A stretch of DNA of 64,000 bases from Chrysoperla carnea (GCF_905475395.1 NC_058342.1:22912640-22976639); one strand, 5' to 3'. Counted from the first letter of the stretch, positions 47,171 to 60,482 are shown. The notes: generated from the sequence alone by a model not told the origin. Numbers and translations are program-made.

Positions 47171-48020
47171 TTATGAACAACATTTCCATTAAATATTATA
47201 TATGCGAGGGGTTACACCTATAGTTCTTTTTTGTATCGTTAGAGTCTTTCTTAGCATTAAAATCCCATACTACTTAAACTCATAACACATCGAGAAGAAC
47301 CAAATTCCAAAGGAATGTTTTGAGATGGATGTTATCAATCCAGATTGCAATTTTCAAACTGAATTACAACTTTCCAGATTTCGAGTATAACATCACCTAT
47401 CATAAAAATTGCTAAGTTAGCCGAGAAAACTTTTATTTTCAAATTTTTGTAAGGTATATTGAAAACTATACTTGTGTTGCCATTTGTGAGTGAATTATGG
47501 GAAGTTATCAGAAATTTTAGCCGTCAACGAAAGTAAAACGAAATGTTTGTGTACAGATAGACACATTTATATGAATGTATTGGTAAAAATAAATATGTAT
47601 ATGTTATAAAAACTTTTTTGAACTAAAATATATTAATTACCAAATTCGATAATTTACGATAAACTTAAGTAGGATCAAAAAAAATTTTTAATTTCTTATT
47701 TACAATAAGTTCATAGTTTTTTGAAAAAAGCTCATAATTTTTTCTGCAAGAAAAATGCAAAACAGTTTAATTTGACTGTAAAAATTATACCATAATTAAA
47801 TTATCCACATTCATTTGAGAAATTTTTTTCCTTTGAGTTTTATGATTTTCAATATCACCTAACTTTTTCTTTTGAAGAAACTTTGTAAGCCTTGTGTTGA
47901 ATCAAATTAAAATAATTCTATTTGGAAGTGAAATTAATATTTGTTTTAATTTAAATTTCTACACCATATCCCAACAATAATAATTTTTAGCTCCAAGAAG
48001 GAGGTTAAAAGTTATTAAAT
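47171..48020. other. Non-coding stretch, no recognisable feature
   Basis: The sequence is AT-rich. Apart from the short repeat at about 47222-47260 shared with 40247-40290, I see nothing. Confidence 0.4.
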
Positions 48021-48234
48021 AACAAGTGAAAACAAATATGCAATTTATTTTGCCCATTCTCCATAAAGCAAACTCGAATCCCTCTTTGTCATTGGCGGGT
48101 AATGCCCTTGGGTAAATATTCGAGTATTTTCAAGAATTTTTTCGTTTTTCAATATTTTTTGTAGCATAAATATTTTTAAGCGTTACAAACTTGGGACTAA
48201 ATATACTATGATATATTTCATATATACATGGTAT
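48021..48234 (-). mobile_element. Family X ends with a foreign tRNA-like middle
   Basis: On the - strand the head ATACCATGTATATATGAAAT and TTTAGTCCCAAGTTTGTAAC is present. So is the tail TTTTCACTTGTT at 48021. The roughly 450 bp that normally lie between are replaced by about 150 bp. Of this, 48070-48124 (bounded by CTCGAAT and ATTCGAG) is tRNA-like. It lies just past the end of the riboflavin transporter. Confidence 0.5.
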
Positions 48235-48397
48235 AATTATAGAAGTGGTCGGGGCTACGAGGGCTTAGGAGTAGGTGAGTATATTTAAAAATAAATGAAC
48301 ACAAAATACTAATTAAAAAAGTATAAACAATTTGATATATTTTGCAATAAATCTATTTAAACATAATTAATCTAAAAAAAGAATAATAAATTTTGGT

Positions 48398-51300
48398 CTA
48401 GGAACATGCTTGATATTGCTCAAAAACTTTGCCTACATTTATTATTATAAACATTACAACTGCACCAAGTGCTGAACCAATTTGTGAGTATGCACCACAC
48501 CAGAATAATGCTGAATTTTGGCCAGCTTTTGATAATTCATTACGGAAGATCATTGTAACACTTAATTTTATGTAACTAACAAAAGCCACAAATAATATTG
48601 AGAGTACCACCTGTAACAGAATAAACCACTATTTTAAATACTCTGTATATACAAGGCCCTTGCGCAGAAATTATCGAAGGGAAAATAAAATATTCTAAAA
48701 TTTGTTTGTTTTGACATTTGATGAATCCAAAATATAAAAAAATTGAGTTCATTTCTTAGACCATTAAATACATAGACTGAGCATCGCCCATCTTTCCGTA
48801 CAGTGAGAGTTGTGTCAACATCTGAGGTAATTGCTTGGGTCCGTTAGGGACATTTATAGCAAATAAAATGTGTTTAATTAATGTTAATAACTTCCCCAAA
48901 TTAACGCTCTCAAACTTTAAAAAAGGATATAGGAATATTAATTTAAAAAAAATACATTGAATATAGGGACAATTATCAAAACGTATTTTCATTTCACAAA
49001 ATGTTTTACATAAAACATCGTGATTTCATTGAACTTTTTCGCTTTTTTACTTAAAAAAATACTTATTACGTATCACTTTGCATTTTTTCTTACGAATCTA
49101 CAATGAAAAGTATGACAACAACACTTTCTTTTGACATTTCTACACCACCGATGGATTTGACCCAAGCAATTACCTCATATGTTGTCACGATTAAAATTGC
49201 TTGACGCTCAGTTTATGCAACTTAATGGTCTAAGGTTCATTTTAACCCTGAAGGAACGATTTGATCGCCCACCTGATATGTTATTTGGTTGAAAATTTAA
49301 TCGAAATACTTACGATAATAATACTTCCATAAATTGAATCGACGAGTAACGGCGTTGGTGATAAAACAGCCATTGAAAATATATAAACACCCGTACCAAA
49401 TGTCAGCACCGTTAACGATGCCAGCGCCGAGAACGTTGTTTTTGGTAAAAAGTATGCTAGAAAACACGCGATGGGGTTTGCCATGTTCGATAGACATATC
49501 GTAAAATGATACGTACTGGGTCCATAGGGTAATACTGAATAACTTTGTATACTTGGAAAAACTCCATTTCCAAAGAAATTTATTGTTGCCATATATAAGC
49601 ACAACGAATAGAATTTCGGTTTCGATAATGGCACATAATCTTGCATCGGTTGCGATTCTTCAATATTTTCGCTCATATTTGGCGAATAATTTTTCACCAT
49701 TTGTGATTTGGATACACTTAAATTATTTAATAAATAGAATGATATTAAACTTAACAACAATATACCGAATTCGATTAAGAAATATAACTTCGTCGAAAAA
49801 TGTGCCGGATATGTTTTTGGTTCTAAGTGTACGCCACCATCCGGATCTGTTTTGTTAACACATTCCGTGGACCCTACACCTGGTTATCAAAATTAAAAGA
49901 AAGCATTAGTGATCTAGGATCTAAATCATTGCTATCAGTGGATGTCAAATTTCAGTAAAACACATCGAAACCATGAAATTAACAAGTGAAAACAAACAAT
50001 TGACTGAGTTAATTGTTGAAATATCATGTATAGACAATGTTGATTACGCAATCGTTTGTTTTTTTACGTCATGTAAGTAAAGAAAGGCACCCACTCTTAG
50101 ATAGCCACACAGAACTGATATTCCCATACAATACATACTATATAACTTGCGCCTGATTTCCGCCCCCAAGGGTAAACAGTGATGTTTACGAAAAAATGTT
50201 ACAAACAAACGTTGTTTATTTTTTAATAAGAAACATTTTTATACCATGTATATATAGTATATTAAGTTTAGTCCCAAGTTTTTAACGCTTAAAAATATTG
50301 ATGCTACGAACAAAATGTTGGTTTAGGTGTTCATAAAATCACCTAATTAGTCCATTTCCGTATGTCTGTCTATCTGTCTGTCGTCTGTCCGTCTGTCATC
50401 ACGATTACTCAAAATCGAAAAGAGATATCAAGCTGAAATTTTTATAGTGTGCTTATGACGTAAAAAGTGAGGTCGAGTTCGTAAATGAGCAATATAGGTC
50501 AATTGGGTCTTGGGTCCGTAGGACCCATCTTGTAAACCGTTAGAGATAGAAAAGTTTGAATGTAAAAAATGTTCCTTATAAAAAAATAAACAATTTTGTT
50601 TGAAACATTTTTTTGTAAACATCACTGTTTACCCACGAAGGCGCTAATTAGGTGAAAATTTTGTAGTACGTATTAATATGGGAATATCAGTTATGTATGT
50701 GTGACTATTTAAAAGTGTATATCTTTCTTTACTTACATGACGTCAAAAAACAAACGATTACGTCTTCAAAACTGTCTATACATGGTATTTCTACAATTAA
50801 CTCAGTCAATTGTTTGTTTTCACTTGTTATCTTTAAATTTTTGTTAAGAAGTTGAAGTTCCTGTCTTCAAATTTAACCAGCCACCATTTTATTATCTTTC
50901 CAAATTAATGTGAATTTTTTTATTTGAAATTTCATATTTTCAACTAACTTTACTTGAACTTAGCATCCGTTTCGTAATTTTTATGGCTTACCTTGAACAA
51001 TGGCGACCATACTTGCAATAAACCCACTCAAACCTTCGCCCATGAGGTATGTAATTAAGTAGATTTCTAAATAACGACCCATGTACGGCATAAATAGCAC
51101 CGAACTTGTACAGCCAACCAACGCCGTAAAGAACATTAAAACAAACAGTGCCGTACTATGTTCCACTCCAAAAATCATTGTCGTTTGTGAGTAGAAGAAT
51201 GCCATACTTAGGGCAGATAACGCCCCAATTGTAATAATTAAATAAATCGTATATTTATCCGATACAGAGAAGTATTTTTTTAATATACTATATGAAATCG

Positions 51301-52718
51301 GTCCAATGTTTGCGATTTGTACAATTACAGTTAAATATGATGGTAAGTTCCATTGTTCCGGGGAACTTTCCACAAGTAAGGGGAGTTCGTTAAATAATGT
51401 ATTCACGCCAATCCATGCACTCACACCAAAAAATACTGTGAATAAATCAACTACTAATTTTCGTTCATTTAATTGCTTTAAAAATTGTCCCGCCGCCATT
51501 CTGGAATTCTTGTATGGTATTTCAGTTTTGGATTTTTTTTTATTGTCTAACAATGGATGAGTTTCCGTTACATCCAAATTACTGTAAAAGAAATTGAATA
51601 ATTAATCGAGGTATCAAAAAAATTAAAACTACATTCGAAATTGGGTATAGAAACATCGCTTCTAATGTCGATTCGGTTATTACGACGAATTGGATACGTT
51701 TCTGATAGGTTTCGAACCTAAATATATGGACATACCGCCTTATAACACCGTACAAAACGACATATCGGTTATGAAAACCAATCATCATTAGAATTACTCA
51801 TCTATAATGACCAACATTTACTATTTTAAACATTAATCACTTAATTTGGAATCGAATTCACTTTATTTTGAACCCTGAGGGGAGTTACTGGGGCTTTAAC
51901 TAACAGGGCTGTAAATGACAATTGTTAATTTTTATTGTTTAAGGAACAACTTTACGAATTTCTACCTAAAATGTAGTCAAAATAAATATTAATTAGTTAA
52001 CAGTGTTATATGTTTTCAATCTCAATAAAATCATGCTTCTTCGAGGAAAAATTAAAACCCGGTTTAAGTTTATTCCTGTAATTCTTCGAAATACAGGTGT
52101 ATTTTGATAAGACTTTGGGTTCATTCACTTTTTGTCCTCACCTTAGCAAAATTTGTCGCTTTCAAACAACAATGTTTACATAGAAATAACTTTACTTTGA
52201 AAATTTTATTTCTTTATGCACCGTTTAAAATTAACAGGAAAGTTTTAATAAAATTTCTAATTCTAAGTATATTCGGAACAAACCTGATGTCAGCTTTTGA
52301 AGTCCACAATTACGCCTTATCAAGCAATAAACTATTTAATTACATGCATAGTTAATTCGAGAAACAATTTACATGTATTAGAAATATTTAACATATATTA
52401 GGTAATATTTATTAAAACTACCAGAGTCTCCAAAATTGTCACACTTAAAACACAGTTCACGTCATTATTGCTTAAAAATTATTTGAAATAAGGATTAAAA
52501 ATAGATTAAGGAACGGTTTAAAGAATTTTAAAGCCCCCAGGGTAATGTATTATTTACTTAAAAACTTTACTTATTAAAAAAGTTAAAGGTTAGAATTTAG
52601 TGTTACATGTTTTATTGAATATTTCAAAATGTATTATCTATGGATCCAAAGACATAAATAATGGTTACCTGATTTCATCCGAATTACTGAAACGACTTAA
52701 CGATTCAATTAAACTCAT
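48398..52718 (-). CDS. SLC52A: Riboflavin transporter, SLC52 family, complete in four exons
   Basis: A plasma-membrane carrier for riboflavin. The exons on the - strand are 52718-52669, 51581-50992, 49879-49314 and 48610-48398. All introns are GT-AG: donors GTAACC, GTAAGC, GTAAGT; acceptors TTTACAG, TAACCAG, GTTACAG. Joined, they give 472 residues, close to the usual family length of about 450-470, with phases 2, 1 and 0 consistent throughout. The short first exon supplies MSLIESLSRFSNSDEI, and the split serine codon fits. About eleven hydrophobic segments are visible: five in exon 2, four in exon 3, one formed across the exon 3/4 junction and one in exon 4. Family hallmarks include GVSAWIGVNTLFNELPLLV, PEQWNLPSYL (about residues 91-100), GEGLSG and WCGAYSQIGSALGA near the C-terminus. 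The large loop between the fifth and sixth segments is hydrophilic. The intron between exons 2 and 3 is largely filled by an inverted pair of family X repeats. Which paralogue it is cannot be told. Confidence 0.95.
49981..50828. mobile_element. Inverted pair of family X repeats in a riboflavin-transporter intron
   Basis: 49981-50240 is the tail half of family X on the - strand. It joins directly to a + strand copy at 50241-50828 that begins ATACCATGTATATATAG. The tail AACAAGTGAAAACAAACAAT therefore occurs at both outer ends, giving arms of roughly 260 bp. Both tails carry an extra segment absent from other copies (AATCGTTTGTTTTTT, ACGTCATGTAAGTAAAG and their complement). This suggests that one arm was copied from the other. 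Confidence 0.65.
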
Positions 52719-55588
52719 TATTTTTTTAATTATTATTACTTATTTTGTTAAGTAATTTATAAACTGATTTAATTCATCCTTCATATTGGAATTGTTTAGT
52801 ATTAGACAAATTTGGGTCCGTATCAAGAAAACCATGAATCATTTTTAACTATAAAGCTTACTACATACGATACAATTTATCGTTCTATTAACTTTATAAA
52901 TTGAATTTATTTTAAATTCACGCTGTGTTCCCCTTAAACTTATGTATATATAGCGTATACGGAGAGTACGATGACTTTCGATTCCTTTGCAATTATGAAT
53001 CCGATGTACTGTTAAAGATTTTGTTTTAAAAATTATTAGTAAAATTGAAATTTTTATTATAAATAAAGTTGTAGAAAATATAATTTACTATGAATTCAAC
53101 ATGTTCCAAAAAGAGTGTTCCAGCTAAAAATTTATATTAAATACAAAGCGTGTAATTTTCACATCAAATTATAGTCAATTTCTTGTATAAGTAAAACTCA
53201 AAAACTAGTGAATATATAAAGATGGCGCTTTTTAAAAAAATTAAGCTTAATTTAATGATAATGATCACAGTAAGACATTCAAATTCGAAGACGCAAGAAT
53301 ACGTAAGTCTCACACTTTTAACATAGTATAGGCAATATGTATCACATTCATGAAAACTTTGTAAGTCTAAATGTTTCGTGTCTACTCATTTAATAAGACG
53401 TAAGAACTGTGTAAATTTAAACTACGAACCCAGAGTCATTTGAATTAGATTCAGGCTTCATTTAAATCCATAATTAAAAACACGTTTATTTTTTTATTAT
53501 AAACTTTAAACCTTTTATGTAACGATTTATGACTGGGCAAATTCAACAAAATCAGAAAAATGATAATACCATGATGGTCAAATTATGTAATTAAACGTTC
53601 CGAATCGAATGCTGTATTTACACGAATAGTAATATAAATATGACGTTCTTTTTAGCTTCCCTTTCGTCATTTTTTATGTATTATGCATATGATATGTATG
53701 TTGTATATTGTATATAGTACACTTTAACTAAAAAGAACATGTTTATTATGATGAAGAGTGTGTACACAGGTGTAATTTATCACATGAAGCCAAATAATTA
53801 ATGACCAAGTGCAAAATTGGTTACAATTGATAAGAGTAATTGTTTTTAGACTTGCGATTTCCTTAAGTTTTTTTTTTATATTAAATTATCAAATTGACCT
53901 TGCGATTTTATAACATATCGCCTACGAATAACAGATGTGAGTGAAATATATGACTAAAACGTACGAATTACAACGTGTACTGCCCAGAAATTAATATTTC
54001 TTGATTTTGACACCCTTAGGGTTGATACATATTAAAATGTAGGTTTTGAAGAAATCAAATAGAAGGAGATACTTTCAAGAAAATTATTGACTCGATTTTC
54101 GAGAAAAAATCGATAAATTCGCTGGTAATCTATACACACATACAAATCAGAGGCTAAAAATCGTATTTTTAGTGTCAGGGAACTTTAAAAAAAAAAAAAA
54201 TTGTCGAAGATTTTTTATGTTAAAAACATGAACTTGTGAACTCTAGTGTTCGTATAACCTTAAAAAATTAAATTACAACGAAAATTTTGAAATAGAACCA
54301 AAATAATTTGGATAATTATTTGCTAATATCAATTTTTTGACATAAAGATGTGGTTTTTGTGTAACCACAGAAATAATGCAATGAACGCACTATTTCAAAT
54401 ATATTTTGTAAGCATAAGATTTCTCTGAACAAGCCCATACAATAATATATAAAATTAGACAAGGATAGATAAATGACGCGTGTCTGTTTTCTAGTAACCA
54501 TATCATTTAAAAACTTACCTAAACTATTAATTAATATTTCCAATAAAATTAATGTAAAACTCATTAATAAACACACTGATTTATGACTTCACTTAATTAG
54601 GTAAAACAGTTATTAGCCTATGAAATGAATCGTACGTAAAAATATAATAAAAAACACCCGCACAATTTTAAAGATCGTTCGCTGTTCAAGTCATAAGTCG
54701 GTCGCTGCTCAATACCACTTACAAAAAATTTTTTATGCACTTTATGAAAATTATTGTTATTAATATTTTTTAAAAATTATTAAAAACAAGTTATGGTTGA
54801 CATTAATAAAATGGTATAAAATATTTGAATCATGTGATAAAAAAAAAAACATTAATATTGCCTAGATAAACAACTTATTATCATACCGATGAGCATTTTA
54901 TGTAAATAACACAAAGTGCGATTTTTAAATCATCGATATTTTATTTTAAAAAAAATTACTTCATTACGATTATAATAAAATAATTGTTTGCTTTTCCTTA
55001 ACTGATTGCTTTGAAGATTCATAATTTACCGCATTTATATAGAGGTGCCATCTATATTCATTAACTTGATAGGTTGAGTTTAAAATATGTAAAAAGATGT
55101 ATAGGAATATTTTTTCTAAAAATAAAATTCGAAATTTGTTTGAAAAATTATTAATATTAAATTTTGATCTGCACTGATATTAAGAGGAAAATTTTGATTC
55201 TTCATTTAAGTGTTTGTAATGGATACATTCAAAAACTACTTTCCCCAATATAAAGCTGTATTATCAGCATATAACTTGAGATGCATTTTTTTTTTTTTTT
55301 TTAAATTAGAGGTCCTTCAATAATTGAAATAATGTAAGCCAAAGTATCAAAAGTTTGTTTATAAAAGTCATTAAAATGGAAAAACCAAAGACATAGAGAA
55401 TGAACTGTGCGATTGGCGATCGCAAGATACGGTGGCGCCGCGCAGTGAGGATTAATGAAACTAGTATAGAGGATTTTGAGTTTTGACAGCTACACAAGTG
55501 ATGAATGTTTTTGTTGTTGAGATGGAAATTATCAAAAATGAAAAACGTTGTGGTGTTCCCCAGTGTGGGAAAACAAGATCTACAGGCG
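52719..55588. other. Gene-less stretch upstream of the riboflavin transporter
   Basis: No coding exon is seen. The promoter and any 5' untranslated exon of the transporter should lie here on the - strand, but no TATA box or initiator stands out in the AT-rich sequence. An 86-codon - strand frame at 54316-54576 has no family resemblance. About 55290-55305 is a T run. Confidence 0.4.
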
Positions 55589-55996
55589 TCAGTTGTCGCA
55601 CAATGTCGCAAAAACATGCTTGCACTTGCTTCCCGCGCCCGCTTTGCAAGAACAATAGCATTCGATTTTTTTGTTGTCATTGGCTACAAACACTTTGATT
55701 TAGATCTCATGAGGTTTCTCGGTGATGTTCGACGTTTGCAAACATGAAGATTTGATTAATAAACAATTATTTTGCTTCGATTGGATACCACAGAAAAACA
55801 AGTTTTTGGAACGAGAAAGCGCCTCTCCTTCCATCAACGGCCTTACTGATCCACCAAGTAGATAAAATATATCACCAATATTAATATCCAGGGCTTTCTC
55901 CATGTTAAAAAAACAAATAAACAAAAAAAAATGCAAAAATTTATTTTGACAACTTGAACGAAAATCCTCTATATCGGCCATATTGCATTCACACAA
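55589..55996 (-). pseudogene. Fragment of a SWIM zinc-finger protein
   Basis: One frame on the - strand reads MEKALDINIGDIFYLLGGSV, RPLMEGEAL, CGIQSK, CLQTSNITEKPHEI, then a stop (TAA at 55702-55700). It continues in the same frame as KVFVANDNKKIE, CYCSCKAGAGSKCKHVFATL and a second stop at 55591-55589. The Cys-x-Cys ... Cys-x-His pattern (about 55660-55615) is the SWIM zinc-binding motif. The preceding segment resembles the region before SWIM in a family of transposon-associated or nuclease-linked arthropod proteins. Less than a quarter of a usual family protein remains and it has an internal stop, so it is a relic. The family above the SWIM level is my recollection and should be tested. Confidence 0.65.
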
Positions 55997-56225
55997 GAGC
56001 CATCTCTAGGTAATTTCGTTCGCCAATACCCACAAAAAAATGACCGCTCTGTAGAAAGAGACAAAGCGACTGTTTGGCCAATATCTGCCTCTTTTCAATA
56101 GGTCTGTAGAAGTTCTAAAAAGAGACAAAGAGACAACAGCTGGCCGTACATTCACTTTATCTCTTTCAAAGTTGCTACTTACTATACAGCTGAATAGGAA
56201 ACATTCAGTCCATTCTCTATGTCCT

Positions 56226-56425
56226 GAATGGAGCAGTCTTCCGGAGTAGTCTTTGTCTTTGGGATAAGCTCAAAAACTACTGGACCGATTGAAAAATTCT
56301 TTAACCTACATTATCAACGATTAAGGTGGGAGGGGGGGTTAATGAAAATCAGGGAAGTGAAGGCTATTCCGGAGTAGTCTTTGTTTTTTGTAATTTTACA
56401 GCGAAACGGATGGATAACTGCTAGT
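56226..56425 (+). mobile_element. Helitron-like element, short
   Basis: GGGATAAGCTCAAAAACTAC with TGGACCGATTGAAAAATTC, then GGGAAGTGAAGGCTATTCCG and an end reading GGATGGATAACTGCTAGT (56425). The middle and end resemble the element ending at 42230. The phrase CCGGAGTAGTCTTTGT occurs twice (about 56234 and 56371). Confidence 0.45.
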
Positions 56426-59400
56426 TTATTTATGTGCTCAGAAATAAATGTTATACCTTTTGTGAAAATATAATATTCCAAGCTTTTAATTATTATTTTT
56501 TACTTTTTTGTGAATATTTATTTTCGACAGTACAAAAAAGGTAATTCGAGGATAACAAACAACTCCCGATTTAAAGGTCTTAAAAATAGAATAAAAAAAT
56601 GAAAATTTTTGTACTTACTGTTAAATTGACGATGATTTCAACAGAACTAATGAATTCCAGGTAAATTTTGATCATTATATTTATCATAAAATGTAATATT
56701 TTTATAAATATCAACACTACCTAAATATCACTAGAAAACATCCTGCTGTGTTTTATCAGTTTTCATATTTTTAGTTCTATGAACTGTTTGCCCATGTTAT
56801 ATTATTTATTATCTATAAATTATTAAAAATATTAATTATTATAAAATAAAACAATAAAATCAACAGTGCATTCCATTATTGAAACATAATTTTTAATTCC
56901 TTTGTAATCAAAATTGAATTGAAGGCCAAATTAATCGATCAATCTATCATGATGCTTTGCTTAATTTATGATAATTCAATCTGTTCAGTGGCGACATTAA
57001 GGCATGACCTACGATATACTGGCTTTCCCAATAGCTATGTTATACTTTTAGTTGTATTTTCTCGAAAATATAGACTTATGCACTCACAATATCGAAGGTC
57101 AAAAAGGAAGGGTGGGGATGCGTTCTAAATGTGTTTTATTTATAAAGCTCAGCAACTTTTAAGGGGATAATAAATTTGAAGAAAGGACACCGGACACAAT
57201 ACATTCAGTTTTGGTTTCGGTTAAAATTTTGGTTTCTATGTTTTCATTAAAAAATCCCTTACTTTCTGAACAATTACAGCCCTTTAAAAGTAATGCTTTT
57301 CATGTGAATAATATTCATACTTCTGAACATTGTGATTGAATTTTATATTTATTCTGGATTATTCTACAAAGAGTAGATTTTGGCACATTAAATTCGACAC
57401 GGACTTAATCGTCTTCCCACTTTCAAAAACGGATATTAACTTCAGTTTTTCACGTACTGATAACGATTTGAGCCTTCGTTTCGGCATTTTTCAAATAAAC
57501 GTCCGTATGATAGCAAAGCAGAACTAAAACTGAAGGTTATTAAGGCTGAAAATTAGTTAACTGCGGAATTTGCGGGTAGAATAAGAATAAGTAACTCACC
57601 AAACAAGAGAAGTTATCTCGGTTCTCAGTTACAGAGGTTAATGTATATAAAATTCACTCGTTGTCTCAGTTATAGATGTGACTATGACGATAAAATCGAG
57701 AGAACGAATCCCAGATATAGAGATTTGCTTCGTCCCACTAACAGAGGTAATTCAGTGCCAAAGTGTAGGGCCCTCAGCATGAGTTCTAGTTATGGAGGAT
57801 TCTCACTTATCCAGGTCCCACTGACCTACCTAACCAAATTCCACTGCATATGTAAAAAATGTATATACATCTACAAAGTTTATATAAAAAAGTAGGAAAA
57901 CTAACGCAATTATAAAAGACTAGGAGAGCAAATATGGCACAGTACATTAAAATGTATAACGAGGTAGGTGTCTTTTGTCGTTGCTTTCAATGAAAAAATC
58001 AGTTGAGTCTAACAGATATGGTTTACATTTTTTTTACTCATTATGATAAAATACTTATTTATTTTATTATGATAACAGACTTCAATAACCCGCCACTGAA
58101 TTCTTATGATTTCTTATCTCTTCCTAATTTTTTTATTATCCTGTGATTATATGAGATTATCAATCCACTATAGATATTATAGCCTCGTTAGATCATTTCC
58201 GATTGTGCTTGGTCATTGCATATGTTATGTAAGATAATAATTATCTAATAATCTAGATGTCTGGAAATTTTTCTACTAAGCCGTTAGAAACGATAAAAAT
58301 AACTCTAGTAAACAATATTACTTCAGAATAAATCATTTTATGGCGTATACTTCAACTGCGCATGTCTTTGTATTGTTGACGCACAGACGGCTATTAATTT
58401 TTAATCAATAATGTTTTTATCAATTTTTATTCAATAATTAATTTAGTATTTAGTTCCGGCAAAATCCGTCATTGAGCATAGCTAATTTTCGCGTGGAAAT
58501 TTTTTTGGAAGATCCCGTTTAAAACATGCTCCTGAAGGTAAAAGTGCAAGTTGTCGGTGGGCAACTCGGTTAAACTTTTTTTTTTTTATACAAATTAGTA
58601 ATATTGACCAAATCGCTTCGAAACAAATTTTATCATAAAAATTAGGTCAAAGTTAACAAAAAATGTTCTTAGATATTTTTCTATAAACCCTTCAGTCTTC
58701 GAGTAAAAAATTCGTAAAATTTGAAAAACGGGATTTTTACGATTTGTGGATTGCGTTGTGGAAAATGAAATTTTCGAACTTTTCTGTTAATTTGATTTTA
58801 TTTTAAGCTGTTTGGTGAAAATCTCATCTTTCTAGGATAAAGAACAGGTTTTTCGCCCGCTCTCTTAACAATTACCAATCAAGCACTTAATTGCAATTAG
58901 GACAAAAACTTTTACGAGATGTTGTTGAGTAAGCTTTACACTACAAATAAAAGTTGTAAACATATTAAAAATCTGAGTTCTGTAGTATGTCCCTTGATGT
59001 CTTACTTGACCAGGTTCTACTGTATTATGCTTCAACTTGGAAAATTTCAGAATAAAAATTTAAATAATTGTGAGAAGCTTCGAAAAGTTGGTGTATTGAA
59101 CTCCTTACCAATTGGGAGTATGTTTTTGAAATCTACTGTGTTTTTGAAACGGATTTTTCATTTTTGGTCGAAAGCCTTTCGACCTTTAGCCAATAATGCC
59201 TTTAGTCAATAATTTTTCTATGAAAAATGCAAATAAAAGCTGTCGTGAAATCATTAGATAGGTTTACGATTGTTGTTGGACTACTAGTAGGTCTGTTTAT
59301 GCTAATTTCAAACCAGTTGTCTTTCCAAAGACAACTCGTTTAAAAGTAGCAATATCCCCATGGGAAGATACTAACCAAACCTCATGGGAATATGTTTTTT

Positions 59401-59876
59401 TGAAATTTACATGTGTTAAAACGAATTTTTGCATATAAAATTTTTGATTAAAGGTCAAAATTTGGTCACCAATTTTTCTTTTCAAAATAGGGTTGCCATC
59501 TCCAAAGTTCTTCAAATCCGTTGTCTGAGTATTTGAGAATTTTAAATTGCTTATTTATGAGTTATATACATTTTAATCTAACATTCACAACAACAAAATT
59601 ATACACTTTTTCAGGTTAATCCATTTCTAAAGTAAAACTACTTATTTGTCGAAAGTAACTTAGTAAAGTAAATAAATTTTAGCGAATTTTCGAATGAAAT
59701 GGAGCCATTGCTTTTGTAGGTACTGATGATGGAATTTTGAAAAAAAACGCTTCAAATGCTCATCGATCCTACCTAATAGGTGTCAAAAATGACCATCGTT
59801 AAAATTTATTTATTTATATGTAATATGTATGTATAGACATATCTATTCGTTGTGTGCGTAGTCATATGGTAGGGAC
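56426..59876. other. Gene-less stretch with repeat relics
   Basis: I see no gene. 57040-57135 is the inverted copy of the dispersed repeat at 900-1010. 57600-57840 carries pogo/Tigger-like terminal words (CAGTTACAGAGG, CAGTTATAGATG, CACTTATCCAGGTCCCACTG). 58999-59025 has a related end (CTTACTTGACCAGGTTCTAC, then TGTA). Small open frames here have no recognisable content. Confidence 0.4.
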
Positions 59877-60142
59877 AAACCGTTAGAGATAGAACAAAAG
59901 TTTAAATGTAAAAAATGTTCCTTATCAAAACATAAACAACTTTTGTATGAAACATTTGTTCGTAAACATCACTGTTTACCCGTGAGGGCGCCAATTAGGC
60001 GGAAATTTTATAGTATGTACTATACTTGAATATCAGTTATGTATGTGTCACATGTATTTATGTGTTATGTGATAAAGAAATCAACACTGACTATGCATGG
60101 TATTTCAGCAATTAACTCAGTCAATTGTTTGTTTTCACTTGT
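59877..60142 (+). mobile_element. Family X repeat, 5'-truncated
   Basis: It runs from AAACCGTTAGAGATAGAAC through ATGTAAAAAATGTTCCTTAT, ATCACTGTTTACCCGTGAGG and TATGCATGGTATTTCAGC to the tail TTTTCACTTGTT. The upstream half of the family is absent. Confidence 0.65.
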
Positions 60143-60434
60143 TTACAATCTTTTTCAGTTTCGCAGACGACCGTTAATTCGATTAGAGTGTTTTTAGACT
60201 GTTTGATAACAATAAAAGATTTTTTTTTTTTATAAAGAACAAAAAATATATTTATTGTTTCTTCAATTCGGGAGAATCCATGCTTTTGTTCGGAGACCGA
60301 GACTCGAAAACTTTTGACTAGAATTCAAAACCGTAGAGCTGACAATCCTAGTGAAAAATCTATTAAAAATTAGAATATAACTTGTGGAATCATAATTGTT
60401 GAGTAAAAATTAAAAAAGCATAATTTAAAAAATA

Positions 60435-60440
60435 TTTATT
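60435..60440 (-). terminator. Polyadenylation signal of the DUF745 gene
   Basis: AATAAA on the - strand begins 43 bases after the stop codon, inside a short 3' untranslated region. Confidence 0.45.
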
Positions 60441-60482
60441 TATCAAAAGTAAAAAAAAAAGACAAAACTTAACATAAAATAA

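Noticed and set aside
48756..48992. - strand frame between riboflavin-transporter exons 3 and 4
   Set aside because: It lies in the intron; the joined exons already give a full-length transporter in phase.
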